This document shows, piece by piece, positions 53,533-61,645 of a DNA stretch of 64,000 bases. A program made the position numbers and the translations under genes. This stretch comes from FEN-1139 sp038207155 (lineage in GTDB: Bacteria; Myxococcota_A; Polyangia; Polyangiales; Polyangiaceae). Position 1 is the first letter of the stretch. Each line of letters begins with the position of its first letter. The notes beneath the pieces were generated by a model that saw nothing but the letters and a program-made list of their open reading frames with translations, searched no databases and was not told the origin of the DNA. Location of the stretch: NCBI GenBank assembly GCA_038207155.1, contig JBBRAB010000004.1:124001-188000 (forward strand), in the 5' to 3' direction.

Positions 53533-53543
53533 TTTTCGTTTTG
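53510..53543 (+). terminator. Rho-independent terminator
   Basis: AGCACGCGA pairs perfectly with TCGCGTGCT (nine bp, five-base loop) and is followed by TTTTCGTTTTG. It lies before the HisIE-like gene, 320 bases after pgeF, so it may end pgeF read-through or a separate small RNA. Confidence 0.75.
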
Positions 53544-53562
53544 TGCGTTCGGGGGTTGTCGA

Positions 53563-54315
53563 GTGGAGGTCGGCTTGGCCGCCCGGTTGGAAGCTCTCGC
53601 GCGGACGTCGGCTTGGCCGCCCGGTTGGAAGCTCTCGCGCGGACGTCGGGACCGCTTCAGCCTCACGGAGCAGGACTGGCGCTTGGTCGAAGGCGGGGAC
53701 AGTCTTGGCCGCGTGGTTCCCGCTACGTCCGAGCTCATCACCGCTGTCGTTCAAGATGCCCTAACGGGGGAGATCCTGTGGCTGGGTTCACTCCCGAAGG
53801 AGTCGCCCGCCGAGGCGCTCGCGTCCGGGGAGCTCACGCTCGAGCTGCAGGGCCTCCCCCAGCGGCTGCTGCTTCGCCACCTGGCGCGCTCCAGAGACGG
53901 CGGAGGTCTGGTCTTTCTCGTGGAGGGTCCACAGTCGCGCGGACGACTCGATAGCCTGGTCCCCCAGAGCTCGCCGGATCAGGGAATCGCCCCAGAGCTG
54001 GTCGAGCTCGAGCGCGTGCTGGCACGCCGACGCGCGGACCCGGACGCGCGTAGCTACACCCGCAAGCTGCTCGATGCCGGGGTCGGCAGAATTGGGGAAA
54101 AGCTCGTCGAGGAGGCGGGCGAGGTGGCTCAGGCTCTCGCGAGCGAGTCCGACCAGCGGGTGGCTGAGGAAGCCGCAGACCTCGTCTATCACTTGATGGT
54201 CGGCATGCTGCTGCGAGACGTGCCCTTCCGCGCGCTCGTCGAGGTATTGGCAAAACGCTCGGGAACGAGTGGGCTGGTTGAGAAGGCGCGCCGGGGCAAG
54301 CCCCAGGAGGCCTAG
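53563..54315 (+). CDS. hisE: HisIE-like protein with degenerate HisI half and intact HisE half
   Basis: 250 aa. The C-terminal 95 residues are a complete phosphoribosyl-ATP pyrophosphatase (HisE) domain (ADPDARSYTRKLL, GEKLVEEAGEVAQAL, EEAADLVYHLMVGML), step two of histidine synthesis. The N-terminal part matches the start of HisI (ITAVVQDALTGEILWLG) but lacks the W-KGETSGN, DCDxD and CHTG motifs that bind metal and AMP-cyclohydrolase substrate, so that activity should be absent. The first 25 codons run through a 38-bp tandem duplication; the GTG start at 53563 is uncertain. Confidence 0.75.
   Translation: MEVGLAARLEALARTSAWPPGWKLSRGRRDRFSLTEQDWRLVEGGDSLGRVVPATSELITAVVQDALTGEILWLGSLPKESPAEALASGELTLELQGLPQRLLLRHLARSRDGGGLVFLVEGPQSRGRLDSLVPQSSPDQGIAPELVELERVLARRRADPDARSYTRKLLDAGVGRIGEKLVEEAGEVAQALASESDQRVAEEAADLVYHLMVGMLLRDVPFRALVEVLAKRSGTSGLVEKARRGKPQEA
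53571..53646 (+). repeat. 38-bp perfect tandem duplication at the hisE 5' end
   Basis: Two identical copies of a 38-base unit run one after the other. As 38 is not a multiple of three, the two copies are read in different frames, so this looks like a recent event that altered the gene's N-terminus. Confidence 0.9.
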
Positions 54316-54438
54316 TCCCACGGGCCGATCAGAACAGCGGAGTCACACGAGTTTGACCCAGCTCCAGCGGGTCCGATATCGTTGCTTCCCCGCTTGTGTT
54401 CGGCGCGTTACCGCGCCCCCCCTGCTCCGGATCCCCGC

Positions 54439-56733
54439 ATGACCAAAGTCCTCGTCTTCGAGAGTGATTCCCAGTTTGCCGCAGAGCTCGACAGTGCGCT
54501 TACCGCACTCGGCTGTGAGACCACCATCGTCGATGACGCCAACCTTGGGCTCCAGGCAGCGGCGTCGTCGCGGCCGGACCTCATCGTGCTCGCCATCGAG
54601 CTCCCGAAGATGAATGGGTTCTCGGTGTGCAATCGCATCAAGCGAGATCCGGCGCTTGAGACCGTCCCGATCGTCATCACGAGCACCGACTCGACCGAGG
54701 CGACCTTCGAGCAGCACCGCAGACTCCCGCGCACCCGCGCCAATGACTACGTCAAAAAGCCGATCTCCATCGCCGAGCTGCTGGCGCGCATCCAGGCCGT
54801 CATTCCGCTAGGTCACGCGAGTGCTCCGATCGAGGAGGACGAGATCCTGATCGACGACGAAGTGGAGATCGCTGAAGTCGGCGACGAGCTCGATGAGCTC
54901 GAGATGGCCCCGGTCGAGATGGCCGACGAAGTGTCCGATTTTGCCGATGCGGCCTTCGACTCGCTGATCGAAGAATCCCCCACGCGCAATTCGTTGCCTG
55001 ATCCGCCGCCGGCCGCACCCGAAGAGCACCCGAGAAGCGGGCCCCCACCACGCCCCTCACGCGGCCCCAACTCACCCGAAGCGGCGGCGGCTCCCGTTGC
55101 TGAGGAGGCGCTCCCCCCACCCGAGCCCTCCGCGCCAACTGCCGCCACGGCTCCGTCCGGCGCGCTCTACGAGGAGCTCGAGCGAACGCGAGGTCGTCTC
55201 GAGCAGTTGACGGGTCAGCTGACGAGCGCCAATGACCGCGCCGCGCAGCTCGAGTCCGAGAGTGGCGAACGCGAGAACACCCAGAAGACCCAGATCGCGC
55301 GACTCGGGCGTGAGATCGACGATCTGAAGCTTCGTGCGGCGAGCTCCGGCAAGCCCAGCGGCGCCCCCACGGCCCGCGAGTTTCTCGATCTGCGTGAGCA
55401 GCTCAACAAGAAGGACAAGGAGCTGCTGGAGCTCCGCGATCGGCTCACCCAGAAGGACAAAGAGGTCCTTCAACTCAAAGATAGCCAGCTCGCCCTCGAG
55501 CGCGAAAAGGCCGATCTCACCGACAAGGTCGACGAGACCTCACGCGCTCTGACGGACTCACAGAAACTCGCCGACGCCAACCGCAACGACAAGGACGCGG
55601 CCAGCAAGCGAGCGGAAGACTTCAAGCGCAAATCCGAGAAGCTCGCAACGCACCTCGACGAGAAAAACCAGGAGCTCGAGCAGGTCCGCCAGCAGCACAG
55701 CACTCAGCTGATGCAGGCGGAGGAAACCCGCAACACCCTGGCCGCCAGCCATGAGAGTCAACTCCAGAGCCTGCGCCAGGACCAGGCCGCAGCGCTGGAA
55801 GCGGCACGTCAGACCGGGCTTGCCAACGTCGCCGCCTCCGAGCAGGCGGGCCGCGACGCGCTCGACAAGGCGGTCTCCGAGGCGCGCGCTGCCGGTGAGC
55901 AACACAAGCAACAGGCACTGCAAGCGGCCACGCAGGCAGCGGCGCAGGACAAGCAGCAGACCCTCGCTTCCCTCGAAACGCGCCTGCTCGCGGTAGCCAG
56001 CAGCGACAAGACTGAGGCCCTTGCGGTGGCCAAGTCTGAGCGGGAGGCCAGCGAGGCCGAACGCGACGTTCGGATCTCCGGACTGCTGGACCAACTGGGC
56101 GAGCGCACCGAGGAGCGCGACGAGGCACGCACCGCCCTGCAGGCCCACGAGGCCTCCTTGGCCGATCGCGACCAGCAGCTCAGCGAGCGCACTGGCGAAC
56201 GCGATGAGGCGCGCCACACCATCGAGGAGCGGAACTCCCGCATTGCGAACCTGGATCAAGACCTGCGCACTCGCACCCAAGAGCGCGATCAAGCCCAGGA
56301 AAACGGTCGCGAGCTCGAGTCCCGCGTCGACTACGTTGAGCGCGAATTGACGGATCGCACGCGCGAGCGCGACCAGGCGCTGGGCACTATCACCGACCGC
56401 GAGTCCACCATCGCGACCCTCGATACATCGCTCGCCGAGCGAACGCGCGAACGCGACACATCGCTCGCCGAGCGAACGCACGAACGCGACGAGGCCCGCA
56501 CGACGGTGGAAGCCCGCAACACTCGCATCGCGGAGCTCGACACTGACCTCGAGCACAATCGTGAGCAGCTGCAGCAGACGCAGGCCTCCCTGGCTGCTGA
56601 GCAGGCACGCCTCCAGACTGCCCGAGACAAGTGGACGGCCGATCGCGGCAATCTCGAGCGGCTCAAGGACGCCCTGGCGGCGGCACTCGCGCAGGTCGAC
56701 TCCGTCGAAGAGCGCCCCTTTTCGACCGAATAG
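54439..56733 (+). CDS. Pseudo-receiver plus long coiled-coil protein (AglZ/FrzS-like)
   Basis: 764 aa. Residues 1-120 form a CheY-like receiver domain, but the phospho-acceptor Asp is replaced by Ala (LIVLAIELPKMNG, residue 52). The Thr/Ser (about 81-82) and Lys (106) positions are kept. An acidic and then Pro-rich linker follows to about residue 250, and about 480 residues of heptad coiled coil (with a 33-bp duplicated unit near the end) complete it. Pseudo-receiver plus coiled coil is the design of M. xanthus AglZ and FrzS, which act in gliding and polarity. It is followed by a hairpin terminator. Motility role is inference. Confidence 0.8.
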   Translation: MTKVLVFESDSQFAAELDSALTALGCETTIVDDANLGLQAAASSRPDLIVLAIELPKMNGFSVCNRIKRDPALETVPIVITSTDSTEATFEQHRRLPRTRANDYVKKPISIAELLARIQAVIPLGHASAPIEEDEILIDDEVEIAEVGDELDELEMAPVEMADEVSDFADAAFDSLIEESPTRNSLPDPPPAAPEEHPRSGPPPRPSRGPNSPEAAAAPVAEEALPPPEPSAPTAATAPSGALYEELERTRGRLEQLTGQLTSANDRAAQLESESGERENTQKTQIARLGREIDDLKLRAASSGKPSGAPTAREFLDLREQLNKKDKELLELRDRLTQKDKEVLQLKDSQLALEREKADLTDKVDETSRALTDSQKLADANRNDKDAASKRAEDFKRKSEKLATHLDEKNQELEQVRQQHSTQLMQAEETRNTLAASHESQLQSLRQDQAAALEAARQTGLANVAASEQAGRDALDKAVSEARAAGEQHKQQALQAATQAAAQDKQQTLASLETRLLAVASSDKTEALAVAKSEREASEAERDVRISGLLDQLGERTEERDEARTALQAHEASLADRDQQLSERTGERDEARHTIEERNSRIANLDQDLRTRTQERDQAQENGRELESRVDYVERELTDRTRERDQALGTITDRESTIATLDTSLAERTRERDTSLAERTHERDEARTTVEARNTRIAELDTDLEHNREQLQQTQASLAAEQARLQTARDKWTADRGNLERLKDALAAALAQVDSVEERPFSTE
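56422..56487 (+). repeat. 33-bp tandem duplication in the coiled coil
   Basis: Two copies of a 33-base unit (a few changes) code for DTSLAERTRER and DTSLAERTHER. Eleven residues equal one and a half heptads, so the coiled-coil register shifts. Confidence 0.85.
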
Positions 56734-56752
56734 GGTGTAACCGAGCTAACCA

Positions 56753-56790
56753 TGAGGTCCGGGGCAAGCGCGCCGGACCTCACGCGTTTT
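56753..56790. terminator. Terminator hairpin between convergent genes
   Basis: TGAGGTCCGG pairs with CCGGACCTCA (ten bp, ten-base loop), followed by CGCGTTTTG. It lies 19 bases after the coiled-coil gene and before the convergent bpt gene. Confidence 0.65.
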
Positions 56791-56859
56791 GTGGGACCTA
56801 GTCGCCCAGCGCCGCGCAGCTGCGGGTCCCCCGGCTAGGGCTCGCTGCGACCCGCAGGC

Positions 56860-57648
56860 TCACTTCTGAGCGCTAACGCAGGGCCGCAGTGGTTGCGTGA
56901 GCTTGGCCACCTCAACCCAGCGGTTGTCGCGAAGCTGTTGATGCGGCGTGAAGCGGGCCTTGTAGGCCATTGCGCCAGAGCCCACCACGTAAAGCCCGAG
57001 GTACAGGTACTTCATGCCGAGCATGCGACAGAGCTCGATCTGCTTGAGAATCGAATAGGTACCGAGGCTCAGGTGCGGGAGCTCGGGCTCGTAGTGGCAA
57101 TAGACCGCCGACAGGGACTGACTCCCGCGGTCGACCACGGCGAGCGCCACCAAGATTCCGTCGAGGTGGTACCGCATCTCGAAGGTCTCGCAGCAGGTAT
57201 CGACCAGAAACGAACGATAGCCGTCCAGATCGATGCAATCGCCGGGAGTGCCAAGGCCGCGCAGACGCTTGTGCTTGTTGTACAGCTCAACGCGCTGCTC
57301 GTCGGCCGTCGGTGGACCGATCGTGAGCGCAAGTAGGCGGTCACCCTTGTGCAAGATACGACGTTGAGTCTTGCTTTCCACGTAGCTCGTCACGTCGATC
57401 CGCATCGGGACGCACGCATCGCAACCGGAACAGCTCGTGCGATAGAGCACGGGCCCCTGTCTACGGTCACCCGAGGCCAGGCGCTCGTCGAGCTCATCGG
57501 TGCGCAGGAGCCGCGCCGGCATTCGCAGCGGGAGCCTGGCGGGACGCCCACCGAGGTACGGACAGGGCGAGGGACGATCGTAGACGAGCAACTCAGGCGG
57601 ACGCCCGGGCAAGATGCGCAGCACCGAAGACCCCTCCTCGTCGGTCAC
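56860..57648 (-). CDS. bpt: Aspartate/glutamate leucyltransferase (Bpt/ATE family)
   Basis: 262 aa, aminoacyl-tRNA-protein transferase of the bacterial Bpt/ATE1 type, adding Leu (or Arg) to N-terminal acidic residues for degradation. Typical N-terminal Cys motifs (CPYLGGRPARLPLR and YRTSCSGCDACVPMRIDV) and the C-terminal acyltransferase region (YLGLYV, YKARFTPHQQL) are present. The start overlaps the cdd stop by four bases, in the punA-cdd-bpt operon. Confidence 0.88.
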   Translation of the reverse strand: MTDEEGSSVLRILPGRPPELLVYDRPSPCPYLGGRPARLPLRMPARLLRTDELDERLASGDRRQGPVLYRTSCSGCDACVPMRIDVTSYVESKTQRRILHKGDRLLALTIGPPTADEQRVELYNKHKRLRGLGTPGDCIDLDGYRSFLVDTCCETFEMRYHLDGILVALAVVDRGSQSLSAVYCHYEPELPHLSLGTYSILKQIELCRMLGMKYLYLGLYVVGSGAMAYKARFTPHQQLRDNRWVEVAKLTQPLRPCVSAQK

Positions 57649-58046
57649 TTCTGCTCCGCCGACGCGAGTGCGAACCGCTCCGGCAGCAGCGCCGCCAAGG
57701 AGAAGCGCTGACTGCGGCGCGGCGTGCCCACGATCACCCAGGCATCCTCGGCGAACTCTGCCAAGACCTGACGACAGATCCCGCAGGGCGTCGCCGGCGG
57801 CTCGGCATCGCTAAAGACAGCAACACCCTGCAGCTTGGTTTCGCCAGCGGCCACCATGACGCAGACCGCCGAGCGCTCAGCGCAGATCGTGGCGCCGTAA
57901 GTCGCGTTCTCGACGTTGCAACCGACATAGATCCGACCCGACTCGGACAGGACCGCCGCTCCAACGCGGAACTTTGAGTACGGGGCGTAGGCCCGCTCAC
58001 GCGCGTCGCGAGCCAGATCGAGCAGGGCTTGAGGTTGCATTGTCAC
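57645..58046 (-). CDS. cdd: Cytidine deaminase
   Basis: 133 aa. Zinc-dependent deaminase of cytidine/deoxycytidine to uridine forms. The first zinc motif CAERSA (Cys-Ala-Glu) and PCGIC give the ligands. SKFRVGAA is the usual N-terminal motif. It lies 30 bases downstream of punA and overlaps bpt, supporting a nucleoside salvage operon. Confidence 0.93.
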   Translation of the reverse strand: MTMQPQALLDLARDARERAYAPYSKFRVGAAVLSESGRIYVGCNVENATYGATICAERSAVCVMVAAGETKLQGVAVFSDAEPPATPCGICRQVLAEFAEDAWVIVGTPRRSQRFSLAALLPERFALASAEQK

Positions 58047-58076
58047 GCAAGAGCCTAGCGCGTTTGCGGGCTGGAA

Positions 58077-58928
58077 TCAGTCAACCTTCGGGCTTTCTCC
58101 GAGCTGCGCGACGAGACGTTCGACGAGACGTTCGACGAGACGGGCGAGGTGGTCACGGGCCCCCGCAGCGACAGACTGCACATGCTCGTGGTCGAGCACC
58201 GCGCCTGGCACACCGGCAGCTGCGTTGGTGATGCAGCTGATGGCGCAGACTCGCGCCCCCGCATCCACGAGCGCGATGGTCTCAAGTACCGTGCTCATGC
58301 CGACCGCGTCGGCTCCAAGACGACCAAGCGACCTCACCTCCGCCTTGGTCTCGTAGCTCGGACCGAGCAAACCCGCGTAGATCCCCTCAGCGAGCACGAC
58401 GCCTACATCGACGGATGCGGCTCTCGCCTCGGCGCAGAGCTCGGCATCGTAGGCGTTCGAGAGATCGACGAAGCGCGGAGTGTCCTCGTACCAACCGACG
58501 AGGGGATTGTGGCCCGTGAGGTTGAGGTGATCGGTGATCAGCATGAGCGAACCAGGCGTGAGTGCTGGAGACACCCCGCCGGCGGCATTGGTGAGCACCA
58601 CGACGCGACAACCAATACGCTCGAGCAGGCGAGCACCAAACACGACGCGCTCGGCGCCATGCCCCTCGTAGAGATGGACGCGGCCTTGAAGGCACGCCAC
58701 CCGCGCGCCGGCGAGGCCTCCCACCACCAGCCGCCCAGCATGCCCGGGCACGCGGGAAACCGGCATCGCGGGGATCTCGCCGCTCGGCAGCGACACGGGA
58801 TGACTCAGGCGCTCCGCGAAGGCACCAAGGCCCGAGCCAAGCACGAGCCCAACCGTCGGCGGTTCACCAATCTGCCGGAGGACGAGCTCCGCAGCAGCAT
58901 CGAGGGCTCGATGATCGAGATCCGTCAT
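58077..58928 (-). CDS. punA: Purine nucleoside phosphorylase
   Basis: 283 aa, trimeric-type PNP releasing purine base and ribose-1-phosphate. GLVLGSGLGAFAE, the phosphate site, LTNAAGGVSPAL and GPSYETKAEVR are intact, with the MS/E residue pattern AVGMSTVLETI. A three-unit 12-bp repeat near 58111-58144 codes for LVER repeats at the C-terminus. First gene of the salvage operon with cdd and bpt. Confidence 0.94.
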   Translation of the reverse strand: MTDLDHRALDAAAELVLRQIGEPPTVGLVLGSGLGAFAERLSHPVSLPSGEIPAMPVSRVPGHAGRLVVGGLAGARVACLQGRVHLYEGHGAERVVFGARLLERIGCRVVVLTNAAGGVSPALTPGSLMLITDHLNLTGHNPLVGWYEDTPRFVDLSNAYDAELCAEARAASVDVGVVLAEGIYAGLLGPSYETKAEVRSLGRLGADAVGMSTVLETIALVDAGARVCAISCITNAAAGVPGAVLDHEHVQSVAAGARDHLARLVERLVERLVAQLGESPKVD

Positions 58929-59192
58929 CCCCGCAGTCTGCCAGAGTCCCTCACTCAGACTCCACGCCTAAGCGCTCAAGCCGGCAGCCCGAGGCGTGGC
59001 GGCGGCTCGCCTAGGCGCGGACGTTGAGGGCAGCCAGGGAATCGCCAGGCGCTCGGACTGTTGGCCGCCAGAAGAATGTCCGACAAACGCGCACAAACTG
59101 CCCCCGGTTGCCTCTCACCGCCGGCGCCCGTGCAGGGGTCACCTAGCCAGAGGACGGTTGCGTGCTATGGTAAGCCTCCTTCGGAGACGGCC

Positions 59193-59525
59193 ATGTCCAC
59201 AAAGTTCGCGAAATTCCTCGAGGAAAGCAAGATTGACCCCCGTCGGCTCATCGCCGCGTCGCAGCAGCTTGAGAGGCTGACCCGCGAGGATCGCGAATTT
59301 ATCGCGGTGACCGCTCGCATCAAGTCGCTCGCTGGGAAAAAGACCCCCGCGACCGTAGAGAAGAAGAAGCTCCACACGGGCCGCTATGTGAGCCCCGCGC
59401 TCATCACCGCAGCCTCGGTTGGCAAGTCCGTCTCGGGTCCCGCCAAGTCCCGTGTTCTGCGCGCCGTCAACCGCATCCTCGAGCAGCGCAAGCTGCCCGC
59501 GGTCGAGCTGCGCGCACTGTTCTGA
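59193..59525 (+). CDS. Small basic hypothetical protein
   Basis: 110 aa, from the ATG at 59193 with GGAGA six bases upstream. Predicted mostly helical, net basic, no signal peptide, no Cys. A Lys-rich segment (GKKTPATVEKKKLHTGRY) separates two helical halves. I do not recognise a family. It stands alone after a 264-base gap; a nucleic-acid-binding role would fit the charge but is guesswork. Confidence 0.7.
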   Translation: MSTKFAKFLEESKIDPRRLIAASQQLERLTREDREFIAVTARIKSLAGKKTPATVEKKKLHTGRYVSPALITAASVGKSVSGPAKSRVLRAVNRILEQRKLPAVELRALF

Positions 59526-59689
59526 GACACTGTGGGGAACGCTCCGCTTCGTCGGCGCGGCCCCCAAAAGCAGAACGGCCCATCGATTTGTCATTGAACC
59601 GACGTGGCGCTGAAAAGCAAGAGGAGGACGCGCATCCTGAGGGGACCGCGGCGACAGGGGCGACCCTGCACCTGGTTCCGGAAGTGCTG

Positions 59690-60457
59690 ATGAATCGCCC
59701 TCACTCGCCCAACGCTGAGCCTCCCAGCGACGATGAACTCGTCGAGCGGGTGCAGGCCGGCGAGCTATCGGCGTTTGATCAGCTCTATCGACGTCATCGG
59801 GAAGATGTAGCGCGTCTCACTGCGCGCATGCTCGGTTCGCGTGCACGCGTTGATCAGGCCGCGCTCGAAGACCTCGTGCAAGAGGCCTTCGTGCAGGTGT
59901 TCCGTAGCCTGCCCAGCTTTCGCGGTCAGAGTCGACTGAGCACCTGGATCTACCGCATCACCGTCAATGTGGTGTTGATGGCGCGGCGTGCGGAACGGTG
60001 TCGTCCGCGGCTTGCACCGGAAGACTACGCGGTTGATGAGCCACGCGATGTGGAAGCTCTCCCGGATGAGCTGACTGACCGCCGCAGCCGACTCAAGGCG
60101 CTGCAGAGGCTGCTTGAGCGCCTCACCGAAAAGAAGCGCACGGTCTTCGTGTTGCACGAACTCGAGGGCCTCGCGCCGACAGATATCGCGCGAATCGTTG
60201 GGGCTCCGGTGCTCACGGTGCGCACGCGCCTGTTCTACGCACGGCGTGAGCTCACCGCCATGCTCGCCGAGGAGCCCTCCCTTCGTCCGCTGCTCGCGTC
60301 ACTCACCGACAGCCTCACTCCGCCAAGCGAAACGCTCAGCGCGGCTCAGTCGAGGGAAACGGTCGGTTCGGGCGTGCACCCGCGTGGTGCGTACGAGCCG
60401 CGCCACACGGGTGCTGCGGACCAGGTGGTGAGCCCCACCAGCAAGGCCCAGCCATGA
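59690..60457 (+). CDS. ECF-type RNA polymerase sigma factor
   Basis: 255 aa. Region 2 (ELSAFDQLYRRHREDVARLT, LEDLVQEAFVQVFRSL, STWIYRITVNV) and region 4 (RTVFVLHELEGLAPTDIARI, VRTRLFYARREL) are clear. I take the ATG at 59690, with GGAAG five bases upstream; the frame could start at TTG 59588. A Ser/Thr-rich tail of about 50 residues follows region 4. It overlaps the FecR-like gene (ATGA), so the two are a sigma/regulator pair. Confidence 0.9.
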   Translation: MNRPHSPNAEPPSDDELVERVQAGELSAFDQLYRRHREDVARLTARMLGSRARVDQAALEDLVQEAFVQVFRSLPSFRGQSRLSTWIYRITVNVVLMARRAERCRPRLAPEDYAVDEPRDVEALPDELTDRRSRLKALQRLLERLTEKKRTVFVLHELEGLAPTDIARIVGAPVLTVRTRLFYARRELTAMLAEEPSLRPLLASLTDSLTPPSETLSAAQSRETVGSGVHPRGAYEPRHTGAADQVVSPTSKAQP

Positions 60458-61572
60458 CTGACCCGCGTCACCCTCAGGACCCGCTGGACGAGCTGGTCGA
60501 GCTTAAGCGGAGTGAGCCCGCGCCCGAGCTGCGCTGGTCGCACGTGGATGCCAAGCTGTCTGCGCGCATTGCGCGTGAAGTCCAGCAATCACGCGCGGAA
60601 ATGCCGGGGCGGCATTCGCTCACGCGCTGGGCCGTCTCGCTCGCGGCGGTCGCGGCGGCCGCTGGCGCGCTCTGGTTCGGCACCGGTCGCGGCGCTTCGG
60701 TGCGTCTGGGCTCGCCCTCCACGCCAGCTGCTGAGGCCGCTCTATCACTGCCGAGCGAGCTCGGTTCGCTGCTTGAGGCGGGCCCCGCTGCGCGCAGCTT
60801 TGTCGCGCGCGGCCTGGCTGAGGTCACGCTCACCGCTGGCACTCGCGCCAGGGTGGTGGGCCTCTCGCCGCACTATACGCTTGAGCTACTGCAGGGCTCG
60901 GTCACTGCACAGGTGGTGCCACGGTCCGCCCCGGAAACCTTTGCCGTAGAGGTCGAGCAACTGCGCGTAGCGGTGCATGGCACTCGTTTCGAGGTCATCC
61001 GTCAGCCGGGCTCCGAGGTGCGTCTGGTGGTGACTGAGGGGCGCGTCGTGGTGGGCCATCGCGGTCGTCCCGGCCGCACCGAGGGCCCGCTCGTGAGCGC
61101 CCCAGCCGTGCGCCTCTTTGACTCGAGTGCGTCCGACGCGTTGCTCTTTCCGACCCCGCCGAACGCCCAAGTAGCCACAGCCATCGGCCTGCCGCTCGAG
61201 GCGGGCAAGCCCGCTGCGATCCGGTCACGTCAGCCCGCAACAGACGGGCAAGCGCGCGTTGCCGACGGCAACGGCAGCGAGCTTGCGCAGACGCCCTCAG
61301 ACGTGCAGCGCGGCGTAGTTCAGACTCAGGTAGTGGCGCTCGCAGAGCGCTGCTTTTCGGCAGAGCACGCCGCTGAGGCCGAGCTGCATATTTCGCTGAC
61401 CACCACGCTCAGCTACGTCGTGTCGCGCGAAGGGTCGCTCGCAGAGCTCCAGTTCTCGCCGCCGCTTAGCGGCGGGGTCGAAGCCTGCGTGCGCGCGGGA
61501 CTCCAGGCCCTGCACTGCGAACCCTCCCGCGTCGGCGTGTTCGAGACTCGACTCATTCGCCTCGGGCGCTAG
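60454..61572 (+). CDS. FecR-domain protein, membrane-anchored, with TonB-like C-terminus
   Basis: 372 aa. An N-terminal cytoplasmic segment of about 50 residues leads to a membrane helix (WAVSLAAVAAAAGALWFG). The FecR domain follows (ARGLAEVTLTAGTRARVVG, LLQGSVTAQVV, VAVHGTRFEVI, VTEGRVVVG). The last 90 residues have the two-Cys AgmX/TonB-like pattern (AERCFSAEH, VEACVRAGLQ). It begins four bases inside the sigma gene. In such pairs the FecR protein controls the sigma factor; the C-terminal domain suggests a signal from the envelope. Confidence 0.8.
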   Translation: MTDPRHPQDPLDELVELKRSEPAPELRWSHVDAKLSARIAREVQQSRAEMPGRHSLTRWAVSLAAVAAAAGALWFGTGRGASVRLGSPSTPAAEAALSLPSELGSLLEAGPAARSFVARGLAEVTLTAGTRARVVGLSPHYTLELLQGSVTAQVVPRSAPETFAVEVEQLRVAVHGTRFEVIRQPGSEVRLVVTEGRVVVGHRGRPGRTEGPLVSAPAVRLFDSSASDALLFPTPPNAQVATAIGLPLEAGKPAAIRSRQPATDGQARVADGNGSELAQTPSDVQRGVVQTQVVALAERCFSAEHAAEAELHISLTTTLSYVVSREGSLAELQFSPPLSGGVEACVRAGLQALHCEPSRVGVFETRLIRLGR

Positions 61573-61645
61573 AGCACGGGCGGCTGAGCCCTCGTACGTC
61601 ACCGCACGGCGAACCACGCGCGTTGCGCTCGGGGCCGCGCGAGGC

